Shown here in pieces: positions 27,356 to 36,039 of a stretch of DNA of 64,000 nt. The notes below the pieces were generated by a model, which was given only the letters and a program-made list of their open reading frames with translations, made no database searches and was not told where the DNA came from. The DNA is from Anaerolinea sp. GTDB lineage: Bacteria; Chloroflexota; Anaerolineae; Anaerolineales; Anaerolineaceae. Each line of letters opens with the position of its first letter. Position 1 is the stretch's first letter. The translations under genes and the position numbers were made by a program. Location: the NCBI GenBank assembly GCA_029975965.1, contig JARKOV010000120.1, positions 1 to 64,000 of the forward strand. The letters are read 5' to 3'.

Positions 27356-28363
27356 ATGCCCGACACTTCGCTCCCCACCATGAAGCAGCTCAACCCGCTG
27401 CTCGCGCCTTACCAGACCCCCGCCTGGAAGCCAGCTATCTGGCAGATGGTCAACACCATCCTGCCATATTTCGCCCTGATGGCGGCGATGTATTTCAGCC
27501 TCAGCGTGTCGTACTGGCTGACGCTGGCCCTCTCGATCCCCACGGCGGGCTTCCTGATCCGCAGCTTCATCCTCTTCCACGACTGCGGGCACAACTCGTT
27601 CACCCCGTCGCTCAAAGCCAACCGCATCATCGGCTACTTCCTCGGCGTGATGACCCTCACCCCCTCCGACCAGTGGTGGAAGTCACACGCCATCCACCAT
27701 GCCACCAGCGGCAACCTCGACAAGCGCGGCATCGGCGACGTGACCACGCTGACGGTCGAGGAGTTCAAGTCCAAGCATTGGGTGGAGAAGGTGGCCTACC
27801 AGCTCTTCCGTTTCCCGCTGATCATGTTCGGTCTCGGCCCGCTGTGGATGTTCCTCATCCACCACCGCTTCGCCACCCCGCGCTTCTCGAAGCGCGAGAC
27901 GATGAGCGTGGTGTGGAACAACCTCGGGCTGGTGGTTTATGTCGGCGGGCTCAGCCTGCTGATGGGCAGCTTCTGGAACTTCCTGCTGATCCAGATACCG
28001 GTCTTCTGGCTGGGTGGGATGTTCGGCATCTGGCTCTTCTACGTGCAGCACCAGTTTGAAGGCGTGTACTGGGCGCGCGACCCCGAGTGGGATTACGTTG
28101 CTTCGGCGCTGCGCGGCGCGAGCTTTTACCGCCTGCCGCGCCTGCTGCAGTGGTTCTCCGGCAACATCGGTTTCCACCACATCCACCACCTCAGCCCGCG
28201 CATCCCCAACTACCGCCTGGAGGAGTGCCACGCCAACAACCCGCTCTTCCAGCAGGACGTCAAGGAGATCGGGTTCATCGAGGCGCTGCGCATGGTGCGC
28301 CTGCAATTGATCGACGAAGCCAACAACAACCGCATGGTGGCGTTTCAGGATATCCTGGGATAG
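27356..28363 (+). CDS. membrane fatty-acid desaturase
   Basis: A 335-residue di-iron desaturase that introduces a double bond into membrane acyl chains. Three His boxes are present: HDCGH (about residue 79), HAIHH (about 115) and HHIHH (about 278), with the four to six membrane segments between them arranged as in delta-12/omega-6 (DesA/FADS-like) enzymes. The start at ATG 27356 follows AAAGGA. Such enzymes need oxygen and a reductant, which implies that this organism meets oxygen at least at times. No cognate ferredoxin or sensor gene is adjacent. Confidence 0.9.
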   Translation: MPDTSLPTMKQLNPLLAPYQTPAWKPAIWQMVNTILPYFALMAAMYFSLSVSYWLTLALSIPTAGFLIRSFILFHDCGHNSFTPSLKANRIIGYFLGVMTLTPSDQWWKSHAIHHATSGNLDKRGIGDVTTLTVEEFKSKHWVEKVAYQLFRFPLIMFGLGPLWMFLIHHRFATPRFSKRETMSVVWNNLGLVVYVGGLSLLMGSFWNFLLIQIPVFWLGGMFGIWLFYVQHQFEGVYWARDPEWDYVASALRGASFYRLPRLLQWFSGNIGFHHIHHLSPRIPNYRLEECHANNPLFQQDVKEIGFIEALRMVRLQLIDEANNNRMVAFQDILG

Positions 28364-28424
28364 GAAGTCAATAAGCCTACGCGATAACCAGTCAACGAGT
28401 GGAAAAGTATGGGTTATCGGGTAC

Positions 28425-28459
28425 GAGTTATCGTGGAAGAGCCTCTTCCCCGATAACTC
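28425..28459. repeat. 17-bp inverted repeat downstream of the desaturase gene
   Basis: GAGTTATCGTGGAAGAG (28425-28441) faces CTCTTCCCCGATAACTC (28443-28459), with one mismatch in 17. A further GGGTTATCGGGTAC lies just upstream, so the segment contains partial repeats of a GTTATCG core. Confidence 0.5.
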
Positions 28460-28473
28460 ATTTCTCTTTACAC

Positions 28474-28544
28474 GATTGTGCAATCAAATTTCTGTAAAAT
28501 GTGGGCTTTACCCCACATTTTACAGAAAAAAATAAAACACAATC
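28474..28544 (-). repeat. MITE-like element, copy 4, with perfect 8-bp target duplication
   Basis: The element runs from GATTGTGC (28474-28481) to ACACAATC (28537-28544) and is flanked on both sides by CTTTACAC (28466-28473 and 28545-28552). The loop reads CTTTA, so it lies in reverse orientation. It stands between the convergent desaturase and secA genes. Confidence 0.88.
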
Positions 28545-28575
28545 CTTTACACATCTCTCGTTGACTTCTTCCCAA

Positions 28576-31500
28576 TCAATGCCTGCGGCGCTTCTTCTTG
28601 CCGCTGCGCACCGTCTGGGGATTTGAGCCGTTGCCGCTGGGACCGGCCACCGGCGAGGAAGCCGGCTGGGGCAGCGCGGCCTCTGCGCCTTGCGCGGTGG
28701 TGGCCTGCGCGGCGGCCTGGCGCGGGCGCAGGGTGAACATGCGCGAGATCACCGCGGCGCGAATCTCGCGCAGCAGCTCGGAGAACATCTCCGAGGCGCG
28801 GCTCTTGTACTGCACCAGCGGGTCGCGCTGGGCGTAGGCCTCCAACCCGATCGAAACCCGCAGCGCCTCGACGCGGGTCAAGTAATCCACCCACAGCTCC
28901 GAGATCGCGCTCAATAGCAACTGGCGGTAGATCTCGTTTTGCCGCCACCAGCCCAGCACCGACTCGACGATCTCGCGCTGGTTCTTGCTCAGCTCCTCCA
29001 GCGGGCGGTCGGCCACCTGCTCGAACTCAGTCTCGCCCAGGGCATCCTTGAGCGACACGTGTAGCCGCGGATCGGTCTGGCGCAGGGTGATACGCGCCTG
29101 TTGCAGGTTCTGCGTGTCCACCGCGCCGAAAATCTCCTGCAGGGCTTCCTGCGCGCCTTCCAGGTGCTCGAGCACGTCCTCGGTGATGGACTGCGGGTTG
29201 GCGCTGCCGAGCAGTTGCGCGGCGAGGTACACCCAGCGCAGGCGGGCGGTTTGCTGGTAGCCCTGGCGGTGGGTGCGCTTGTCGAAAACCACGCGCGTGC
29301 CGGTGGCCATCATCGCCAGCAGATCGAGCAGGCGGTTGGGGTCGTCGATGTACGCGTCCTCGCTCTGCAGCGCGGCGTCCAGGTCGCGGGGAATCTGCCC
29401 GGCGGCGCCGAACAAGCGCTCGCGCTGGCGGTCGAACAGTGCGCCGGCCTCGCCCTCCAGGGCGTCGGCGATCTCACTCCACGACTGGCCGTTGAGCTGC
29501 CCCGGGCGCAGGTTGAGGCTCTCGCCCACCCGCCGCTCGAAGGCGGCGATCATGCGGGCGGCGTTGAAGTTGAGCAGGTGCGTCTCCACCTGTTCCTGGA
29601 CCACCTCGCGCAATCGCTCCGGGTCGTTGCTCAGCCAGCGCATCTGCTCGCTGCTCAAGCGGGCAGCCGGCAGGCGGGCGAGCATGAGCAACTCGTCGGC
29701 CAGCTCCTGCGGTCGCACCGCCATGCCCTCGCCGGTGCGGTCTTCCAATCCGTCGAAGAAGTTGCCAATCGCCTCGAAACGCTCGTCGCGCTGCGTTTCG
29801 ATGGTCTCGGCGGTTTTGTCGAGCAGCTCGTTGAAACTCTTCATCACGTGCTCGCGCTCGGCGTTGAAGGCGCTCTCGGCCAGGTCGAGCAGCGCGGCGC
29901 GCAGGTGAGCCACCCCCGCGCCGGAGGCAGGCTTGCGCCGCTCGATCTCGTGGATCAGCAGGCGCATGGTGTAGGAGGGATAGCGCAGCTCGTTCCAGGC
30001 CACCGGCGGCTGGATATCTTCCAGGTAAGCTAACAGGCGCCAGGGGCCTTCTTCGTTGCCCAGCTCCTGCGGGATGCGTAGCTGCAATTCGCTCTGCAGC
30101 ATCTCTTCCACATCCTCGCTCAAATCTTCCTTGACGAAAACACGGTCGCGCTGCTCGTAGATGCGTTTGCGCTGCGCATTGAGCACGTCGTCGTACTCGA
30201 GAAGGTGCTTGCGCACGTCAAAGTTGGCGCCCTCGACGCGCTCCTGCGACTGCTCGACCAGCCGCCCGACCAGGCGGCTCTCGATCGGCACGCTCTCGTC
30301 GATGTTGAGCCGCTCGAGCAAGCCCGTCACCTGCCCACCGCCGAAGAGGCGCATCAAATCGTCCTCGAGGGCGAGGTAAAAACGCGACGAGCCGGGGTCG
30401 CCCTGGCGGGCGGCGCGCCCGCGCAACTGGTTGTCGATGCGACGCGCCTCGTGGCGCTCGGAGCCGATCACGTGCAACCCGCCCAGCTCGCGCACCTTCT
30501 CCATCTCGTCCATGTACTGGAGGAAGGCGCGCACCTGCTCCTCGTAAATCGAGTAGTCCTCGGGGTTCATCGCCAGCAGCGCGGCGCGGCGCTCGACGTT
30601 GGTCATGTTGTAGGCGTCGTGACCGGCGCGGTCGAGCACGCGGTTGGTGTCGCCGAGGATTTCTTCGTCCAGATCGCCGCCCAGCTTGATATCCACGCCG
30701 CGACCGGCCATGTTGGTGGCGATGGTCACTGCCCCAAAGGCCCCGGCGCGGGCGATGATCCTGGATTCCTCGTCGTGCTTGCGCGCGTTGAGCACCTGGT
30801 GCGGCACGCCGCCCTGCAGGGCGCGCAGCAGGCGCGCCTCGTTGTCCACCGAAACCTCCAGCAGGCGGCGCAAGCGGGCGACGTTCTCAGGTTCCTCAAG
30901 GTTGAACGACAGGCTGATATTCAGGCTGCGCGCCAACTGGCGAATCTCGTTGGTCTCGAGCTGCTCGAGCGGCTTGTACAGCGGGGCGAGCTGCGGGATG
31001 GCGCGCTCGGAGATTTCGATCTTGTTGACCTCCTGGTAGAGGTCGCGCAGCAACTGCACCTGCATCAGGCGGCGCAGCAGCTCGGCGTCCAGGCGGCGCG
31101 AGAGGCGCTCGGAGTGCTCCACCGAGGTGGTGCCGACCAGTTGCGGGCGACCGAGCACATGAAAATGGACGATCTCCATGGTGATGGCGCGCAGCTTGGC
31201 CTCTTCGGTGCGATAGACGACATCGGGATAATCCTTGCGCTTCCAGAAGATCGGGCGGCGTTGTCCGTCCTCTTTACGGGTATAGTACACGTAACGGTAA
31301 CCCTGGTCGTCTTTGGCTTCGACCGTCTGGAAGGCCGAGTTCTGGCGCGAGGCGAGAAACTCCAGGTTGGTCGGGATGGGCAGCACATCCAGTTTGTAAA
31401 TCTTGTAGAACTCCTCGGCCTCGGTTTGCGCCGTGCCCGACATGCCCGCCAGCTTCTCGTACATGCGGAAGTAGTTCTGGATGGTGATGGTGGCGTAGGT

Positions 31501-32673
31501 GACGTTCTCGGCCTCCACCTTGACGCCTTCCTTGGCCTCCACGGCCTGGTGCAGTCCGTCGGACCAGCGCCGGCCGGGCATGAGCCGGCCGGTGAACTCG
31601 TCGATGATGATCACCTTGCCGGCCTGGACGAGGTAATCCTTGTTGCGGCGGTAGAGGTACTGCGCGCGCAAAGCCTGCTCAAGGTAACCCATCAGGCGCG
31701 CCTGCTGGGGGGTGATGTCCTCGGGGCGCTCGGGGTCGCGCAGCGACTCGCCGAGCAGCTCCTCCACATGCACCTCGCCCAGCTCGGTCAGGCTCACCGA
31801 GCGATCCTTCTCGTTGACCTCGTAATCTTCCGGGCGGAGCTGGCGCACAACCTGCGCCATGCGCACGTAGTTCTGCGAGTCGTCCTGGGCGGGTCCGGAG
31901 ATGATCAAGGGGGTGCGCGCCTCGTCGATGAGAATGTTGTCAACCTCGTCGACGATGGCGAAGTAATGCCCGCGCTGGACGCGCTCCGCCAGGCTCATCG
32001 TCAGGTTATCGCGCAGGTAGTCGAAGCCAAACTCGCTGTTGGTGCCGTAGGTGATGTCGGCCTGGTAGGCCTCGCGGCGGTGCACCATGCGCAACTGGTG
32101 CTGGTCCTCGTGGGGCGACTCTTTCTCCAGGTCGACGAGGAAGGCGTTGCGCCCGTTCTCGGTGCGCGATGCCATTTGCAGCACCCCCACCGTCAGGCCG
32201 AGGGCATGGTAAATGGGGGCCATCCAGCGCGCGTCGCGGCGAGCCAGGTAGTCGTTGACGGTCACGAGGTGCGCCCCGCGCCCGGCGAGGGCGTTGAGGT
32301 AGAGCGGCAGGGTGGCGACGAGGGTCTTCCCCTCGCCGGTGCGCATCTCGGCGATCTTGCCGCTGTGCAGGGTCATCCCGCCGACCAACTGGATGTCGTA
32401 GGGGCGCAGGCCGATGGTGCGCTTGGAGGCCTCGCGCACGGCGGCAAAGGCCTCGGGCACCAGCCCGTCCAGCGCTTCTTGCAGCTTTTTGCCTTCCTCC
32501 AGGCCGGCGCTGAGGCGAGCGCGGAACTCTTCCGTCTTGGCGCGCAGGGCCTCCTCCGACAGGGCTTCATACTCCGCCTCCAGCGCGTTGATGCGCTCAA
32601 CGAGCTGCGAGAGGCGCTCGATTTCACGTTTATTGGGGTCACCGCCCAAGAAATTGACGATATTTTTCAGCAT
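28576..32673 (-). CDS. secA: protein translocase ATPase SecA, very large form
   Basis: A 1365-residue SecA; typical forms have 830-950. The core is intact: DIQLVGGMTLHSGKIAEM and Walker A MRTGEGKT (residues 110-117), Walker B/DEAD-like VDEVDNILIDEARTPLI, GMSGTAQTEAEEF, VTIATNMAGRGVDIKLGG, GSERHEARRIDNQLRGRAARQGDPG and RKHLLEYDDVLNAQR. Extra material lies in three places: about 100 residues in the second motor domain between TSVEHSERLS and GVPHQVLNARKH, an enlarged stretch before GGLHVIG, and about 350-400 mostly helical residues in the wing/scaffold region before LRVSIGLEAYAQRDP. The C-terminus lacks the zinc motif and ends GKKKRRRH. ATG 32673 follows GGAAGG. A TATAAT box lies at 32700-32695. 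Confidence 0.95.
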   Translation of the reverse strand: MLKNIVNFLGGDPNKREIERLSQLVERINALEAEYEALSEEALRAKTEEFRARLSAGLEEGKKLQEALDGLVPEAFAAVREASKRTIGLRPYDIQLVGGMTLHSGKIAEMRTGEGKTLVATLPLYLNALAGRGAHLVTVNDYLARRDARWMAPIYHALGLTVGVLQMASRTENGRNAFLVDLEKESPHEDQHQLRMVHRREAYQADITYGTNSEFGFDYLRDNLTMSLAERVQRGHYFAIVDEVDNILIDEARTPLIISGPAQDDSQNYVRMAQVVRQLRPEDYEVNEKDRSVSLTELGEVHVEELLGESLRDPERPEDITPQQARLMGYLEQALRAQYLYRRNKDYLVQAGKVIIIDEFTGRLMPGRRWSDGLHQAVEAKEGVKVEAENVTYATITIQNYFRMYEKLAGMSGTAQTEAEEFYKIYKLDVLPIPTNLEFLASRQNSAFQTVEAKDDQGYRYVYYTRKEDGQRRPIFWKRKDYPDVVYRTEEAKLRAITMEIVHFHVLGRPQLVGTTSVEHSERLSRRLDAELLRRLMQVQLLRDLYQEVNKIEISERAIPQLAPLYKPLEQLETNEIRQLARSLNISLSFNLEEPENVARLRRLLEVSVDNEARLLRALQGGVPHQVLNARKHDEESRIIARAGAFGAVTIATNMAGRGVDIKLGGDLDEEILGDTNRVLDRAGHDAYNMTNVERRAALLAMNPEDYSIYEEQVRAFLQYMDEMEKVRELGGLHVIGSERHEARRIDNQLRGRAARQGDPGSSRFYLALEDDLMRLFGGGQVTGLLERLNIDESVPIESRLVGRLVEQSQERVEGANFDVRKHLLEYDDVLNAQRKRIYEQRDRVFVKEDLSEDVEEMLQSELQLRIPQELGNEEGPWRLLAYLEDIQPPVAWNELRYPSYTMRLLIHEIERRKPASGAGVAHLRAALLDLAESAFNAEREHVMKSFNELLDKTAETIETQRDERFEAIGNFFDGLEDRTGEGMAVRPQELADELLMLARLPAARLSSEQMRWLSNDPERLREVVQEQVETHLLNFNAARMIAAFERRVGESLNLRPGQLNGQSWSEIADALEGEAGALFDRQRERLFGAAGQIPRDLDAALQSEDAYIDDPNRLLDLLAMMATGTRVVFDKRTHRQGYQQTARLRWVYLAAQLLGSANPQSITEDVLEHLEGAQEALQEIFGAVDTQNLQQARITLRQTDPRLHVSLKDALGETEFEQVADRPLEELSKNQREIVESVLGWWRQNEIYRQLLLSAISELWVDYLTRVEALRVSIGLEAYAQRDPLVQYKSRASEMFSELLREIRAAVISRMFTLRPRQAAAQATTAQGAEAALPQPASSPVAGPSGNGSNPQTVRSGKKKRRRH

Positions 32674-32694
32674 CGCGTACCTTCCTGGGGGAGG

Positions 32695-32700
32695 ATTATA
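32695..32700 (-). promoter_or_regulatory. TATAAT box of secA
   Basis: On the minus strand TATAAT lies 21 bases before the secA ATG, with the GGAAGG ribosome-binding site between them, so this gene has a conventional short leader. Confidence 0.5.
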
Positions 32701-32787
32701 GCATGGAAGAAAGCCGCTCGCGTTCCAGCGCCGCCCGAGCGGGGGGAAACCCAATCAACCACCGGCAAGAGCGCGTAAGGGGAGAGA

Positions 32788-32888
32788 GACCCCTCCCAGC
32801 CTCCCCTGAAGGGGAGGTGAAGGACCTCTCCCGGCCTCCCCTGAATGGGGAGGTGAAGGACCTCTCCCGGCCTCCTCTGAAGGGGAGG
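32788..32888. repeat. three tandem copies of a 35-36-bp palindrome-bearing repeat
   Basis: The unit AGGACCTCTCCCGGCCTCCC plus a GGGGAGGTGA end occurs at 32821-32856, with diverged copies before (32788-32820) and after (32857-32888). Each has the CCTCCCCTGAAGGGGAGG-type palindrome. The tandem set fills the gap between secA and the aldolase gene, together with degenerate GC-rich sequence to 32970 in which no gene is seen. Confidence 0.75.
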
Positions 32889-32970
32889 GCAAAGACGCTC
32901 CAGAAAGTGAGGTTGCCGCGGCGGGCTTCACCCGCCTCGCAACGACGGCGCGGGGGGAGGGGAAGGACGC

Positions 32971-33612
32971 CTACCGGCCCTTGCGCACCTCTGCGGCGAA
33001 GGCGGCGGCGCGGCGGGTGATCTCGGCGAAGTCGCGCGCGTCGAGCAGCGCCTGGTTGACCAGCTCGCCGCCCACCCCCAGCGCGGCGGCGCCGGCGCGG
33101 ATGAAGGCGGCAGCGTTCTCGAGCGTCACCCCGCCGACCGGCACCACCTCGAGCTGCGGGAGCGGGGCGAGGATGGCCTTGAGCATCGGCGGCCCCCCCG
33201 CCGAGGCGGGGAAGAGCTTGATCATGTCCGCGCCGGATTCCCAGGCGGAGAGCATCTCGGTGGGGGTGTAGCAGCCGGGCATCACCGGCACGCCGTAGCG
33301 CCGCGCCAGGCGCACCACCTTGCGGCTGAAGGTGGGGGTGACGAGGAAAGCTGCGCCGGCCAGGATGGCGGCGCGCGCCGTCTCGGCGTCGAGGACGGTT
33401 CCAGCGCCGAAGAGCACTTCGTCGCCGAAACGCGCGACGGCGGCTTCGACCACGCGCAGCGCGCCAGGCGTGGTCATGGTCACTTCGATGGCGCGCACCC
33501 CGCCGGCGCGTACCGCTTCGGCCGCCTCAACCAACTGCTCAGAGCTGTCGGCGCGCAGGATGGCGATGAGACCGGTTTCACGAATGAGGGAGAGTTTTTG
33601 GTGGTGGTTCAT
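32971..33612 (-). CDS. eda: KDPG/KHG-type aldolase
   Basis: A 213-residue class-I aldolase. Family marks are the catalytic Glu in IEVTMTTPGALRVVE, FGAGTVLDAETA, FLVTPTFSRKVVRLA, and the Schiff-base Lys in GADMIKLFPASAGG, followed by VPVGGVTLENA. KDPG aldolase splits 2-keto-3-deoxy-6-phosphogluconate into pyruvate and glyceraldehyde 3-phosphate. The start is ATG 33612 (MNHHQKLSLI), 11 bp after the fucose-isomerase-like gene; the longer open frame upstream is only that gene in another frame. With the UxuA-like protein and the FGGY kinase it could form a uronate route, although the three genes are far apart. Confidence 0.9.
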   Translation of the reverse strand: MNHHQKLSLIRETGLIAILRADSSEQLVEAAEAVRAGGVRAIEVTMTTPGALRVVEAAVARFGDEVLFGAGTVLDAETARAAILAGAAFLVTPTFSRKVVRLARRYGVPVMPGCYTPTEMLSAWESGADMIKLFPASAGGPPMLKAILAPLPQLEVVPVGGVTLENAAAFIRAGAAALGVGGELVNQALLDARDFAEITRRAAAFAAEVRKGR

Positions 33613-33623
33613 GTCGTCCCTTC

Positions 33624-34949
33624 TCACTCCACCCGCAGCCCGAACACGGCGCCGAGCAGGTCGATGGCGGGGCGGTGGCGGCCGGCGGCGAGGATGTAGT
33701 GGTGCGAGGAGAGCTTTTTCATCAGCGCGTGGCCGTCGGGGACGCGCAGGATCGCCCCGTTGAGGCAGTCGGAGCCGGGGAAGCCGGCGTAACCCTCCAG
33801 GCTGCCCTCGACCACCGAGAGCGCATCGAAGGGCGGCTGCAGCTTGAGCAGGGTCATGGGTCCTTCGGGCAGGCGCGCGTCGATGGCGGTGGCGTTCTCG
33901 TCGACGATGGCGAGCACCTTGCGGCGCAGCGCCCACTGCGTGGCGAAGGCGCGCGGCAGCACGCCCAGGTAACCGCAGTGCGCGGCGAGGATGGTGTCTT
34001 CCTCCCCGCCCTGGCTGACCAGGGGGAAGTGCGGGATGCGCTCGTGCTTGAGCGCGGCCTGGCCCATCAGGAAGGGGTAAAGGTTGGTCATCATCGCCGG
34101 CGCGCCCAGCCCGCGGATCGCCAGCAGGGTGGTGAGCATCGAGACGGTGTCGGCCTCGCAGCCCCAGGCAAGCCCGCGCTCGGCGTGCAGCAGGTCCCAG
34201 GCCAGGCAGGGGGTGGTGTCGGAAAAATGCGATTCGTTGAGGCAGTTGATCCCCGCCGAGAGGGCGCGCGGCTCGGCCTCCAGGTCGCGCTTGAGCGCCA
34301 GGTAAAGGCGGACGGCGCTGAGCACGGGCTCCTCGGGGATGTGCCCGAGCGGCACGCGCTCCTTCCAGGCGTCCCAGGCGGCGCGCGCCTCGTCCTCGGG
34401 GATGGCTTTGGCGGCCTGGCCCAACTCGCGAAAGCTGCGCTTTTCGACCTGGACGCCGAAGCGTTGGTTGAGGCGGGCGGTGCACTCGTCCTCCCACCAG
34501 TAAAAGCGCTTGAAGATGCTGGCCTGGAAGCCCTCGCCGGGGTTGTCCTGGTAAACCAGGAACTTCGCGCCGCGCAGCTCGCGCTTGAGCGCCAGCAGGC
34601 GGCAGGCCAGGCGGGCCTGCTCCAGGTTGTAGGGGGCGATCACCTGCACCCCGGCGTCGCGCAGGTACTGGTTGATCTCCCAATCCCACATCGATACGGT
34701 GCCAAACTCAGAGGTGATGACCAGCACGGGCAGCCCGAGGGCGCGGAAGTCGTCCAGGCGGCGATAGGCCTCGCCGAGCATTTGCGGGAAGACCGCGGCG
34801 TCCACCTCCGCGGGGAGGGGCGCGCCGAGGGCGGCGGGCGGGAGGAGGTCGGCGTCCCCGGCGAGCAGGTCGTGCAGCGCGGCAAGCTGAGCGGCAAAAT
34901 CTGCGTCGTCGGGCGAGGCAAAATAGAGCGGAACGATTCGCGCTTTCAT
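33624..34949 (-). CDS. L-fucose/arabinose isomerase-like protein
   Basis: A 441-residue protein resembling the L-fucose isomerase fold used in many sugar-degrading operons. Hallmarks are the N-terminal Rossmann-like region with VITSEFGTVSMWDWE, the central INCLNESHFSDTTPCLAWDLL, and the C-terminal EGYAGFPGSDCLNGAILRVPDG plus SSHHYILAAG. Such members often lack tested activity. The neighbour downstream is the KDPG-type aldolase and the gene upstream is a URO-D-like protein, all on the minus strand, so the set probably forms one operon for an unusual aldose or sugar acid. The substrate is not known. Confidence 0.75.
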   Translation of the reverse strand: MKARIVPLYFASPDDADFAAQLAALHDLLAGDADLLPPAALGAPLPAEVDAAVFPQMLGEAYRRLDDFRALGLPVLVITSEFGTVSMWDWEINQYLRDAGVQVIAPYNLEQARLACRLLALKRELRGAKFLVYQDNPGEGFQASIFKRFYWWEDECTARLNQRFGVQVEKRSFRELGQAAKAIPEDEARAAWDAWKERVPLGHIPEEPVLSAVRLYLALKRDLEAEPRALSAGINCLNESHFSDTTPCLAWDLLHAERGLAWGCEADTVSMLTTLLAIRGLGAPAMMTNLYPFLMGQAALKHERIPHFPLVSQGGEEDTILAAHCGYLGVLPRAFATQWALRRKVLAIVDENATAIDARLPEGPMTLLKLQPPFDALSVVEGSLEGYAGFPGSDCLNGAILRVPDGHALMKKLSSHHYILAAGRHRPAIDLLGAVFGLRVE

Positions 34950-35028
34950 GGCAGCCCTCCAGATTTTTTCTGCCGTGTGACAACCATCACGGGCAGGTTA
35001 AGTGTACCCCGGAATCTAGGGCGAGTCA

Positions 35029-35973
35029 TCAGCGGCGGAAAGCGTGGGCGGCCTGGATGGCGACGCGCAGGTTCTCCCAATCGGTGCCGGCAGGCAGGGT
35101 GCAATCGGCGCCAAGGATGAAGCGCTCGGGCGCCTGCGCACAAACGGCCTCGACGGCCTGGCGGATCTCCGCGGGGCTGCCGGTAGCGAGCACGCCCTTG
35201 CGGTCGAGTCCGCCCATGAAGGGGCGACCGAAGAGGTCGGCGGCCTGGCGCGGGGTGAGCCGACCGCCGGTCAGATCGAGGCTGCAGTTGGCGACATGCC
35301 CCGGGTAAGCGGCGTAAGGTGAGACGTCGGCGTAGGGCAGGTGATAATCGCAGACGTGAAGGATGTTGAAGGCGCAGACGCGGTTGATCTCGTCCATCAG
35401 GGCCAGGTCGTAGGGGCGCACGCAGGCATCGAAGAAGTGCGGGCTGGAGAAACGCCCCGCCTCGCCGCCCTGGGTGGAGGTGTAAAACCCGTCCAGGCCG
35501 AGGCGGATGCAGGCCTTGACGAAGCCCATCAGGCTCTCGGTGATGACCTGCATGCCCTGTCTGACCGCTTCGGGGTCTTCCTCGATGTGGTTGACCACCA
35601 CCTGCTGGTCGCCGGCGGCCTGCCCGGCCAGCATGAAGGGCGAATAGAGGGTGAGCACGACCAGCGCCTCGTTCTTGGCGGCTTTGACCAGCCCGTCAAC
35701 CACGCGCAGCGGCTCGGCGTAGAAATCCAGGTCGTAGAAGGGCATATTCGCCCAATCTGCGGGTCGCCGCAGAAACGGCAGGCGCGGGAAGGCATGCTCG
35801 TACTGGATTTTGACGAAGTCCATGCCGGTGCTGCGGAAATATTCCAGGTGCTTGAGCACCGCCGCTTCGCCGCGGTGGTAAGCGGGATCGAAATGCAGGA
35901 AAAAAGCCGCCGGGATGGTCTCAGGCGGGGTCGGGTCGTGCAGCAGGCTGAGGATCAAGTCACGCTTGTTCAT
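35029..35973 (-). CDS. uroporphyrinogen-decarboxylase-family protein (probable methyltransferase type)
   Basis: A 314-residue TIM-barrel protein of the URO-D superfamily. In place of the haem-pathway signature it has VKIQYEHAFPRL, CAFNILHVCDYHLPYADVS, TPRQAADLFGRPFMGGLDR and the terminal GADCTLPAGTDWENL, as in corrinoid/MtaA-like methyltransferases and related catabolic proteins in sugar or methoxy-compound clusters. The start is ATG 35973 because GGAGGT lies six bases upstream; a GTG at 35979 is too close to it. No corrinoid protein is adjacent, so methyl transfer is only suggested by family. Confidence 0.72.
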   Translation of the reverse strand: MNKRDLILSLLHDPTPPETIPAAFFLHFDPAYHRGEAAVLKHLEYFRSTGMDFVKIQYEHAFPRLPFLRRPADWANMPFYDLDFYAEPLRVVDGLVKAAKNEALVVLTLYSPFMLAGQAAGDQQVVVNHIEEDPEAVRQGMQVITESLMGFVKACIRLGLDGFYTSTQGGEAGRFSSPHFFDACVRPYDLALMDEINRVCAFNILHVCDYHLPYADVSPYAAYPGHVANCSLDLTGGRLTPRQAADLFGRPFMGGLDRKGVLATGSPAEIRQAVEAVCAQAPERFILGADCTLPAGTDWENLRVAIQAAHAFRR

Positions 35974-36039
35974 GGTCACACCTCCGGTTGCGGTCGGGCA
36001 AGGCTAGGCCGTGCCAATATGCGAACTGCGAAGTAAAAC

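Noticed and set aside
30205..32778. An 857-codon open frame antisense to secA
   Set aside because: It is the mirror of the secA codon pattern and contains no recognisable domain.
32788..32888. CRISPR array
   Set aside because: The 35-36-bp units follow each other directly with no spacers, and each has a terminator-like palindrome. No cas genes are present.
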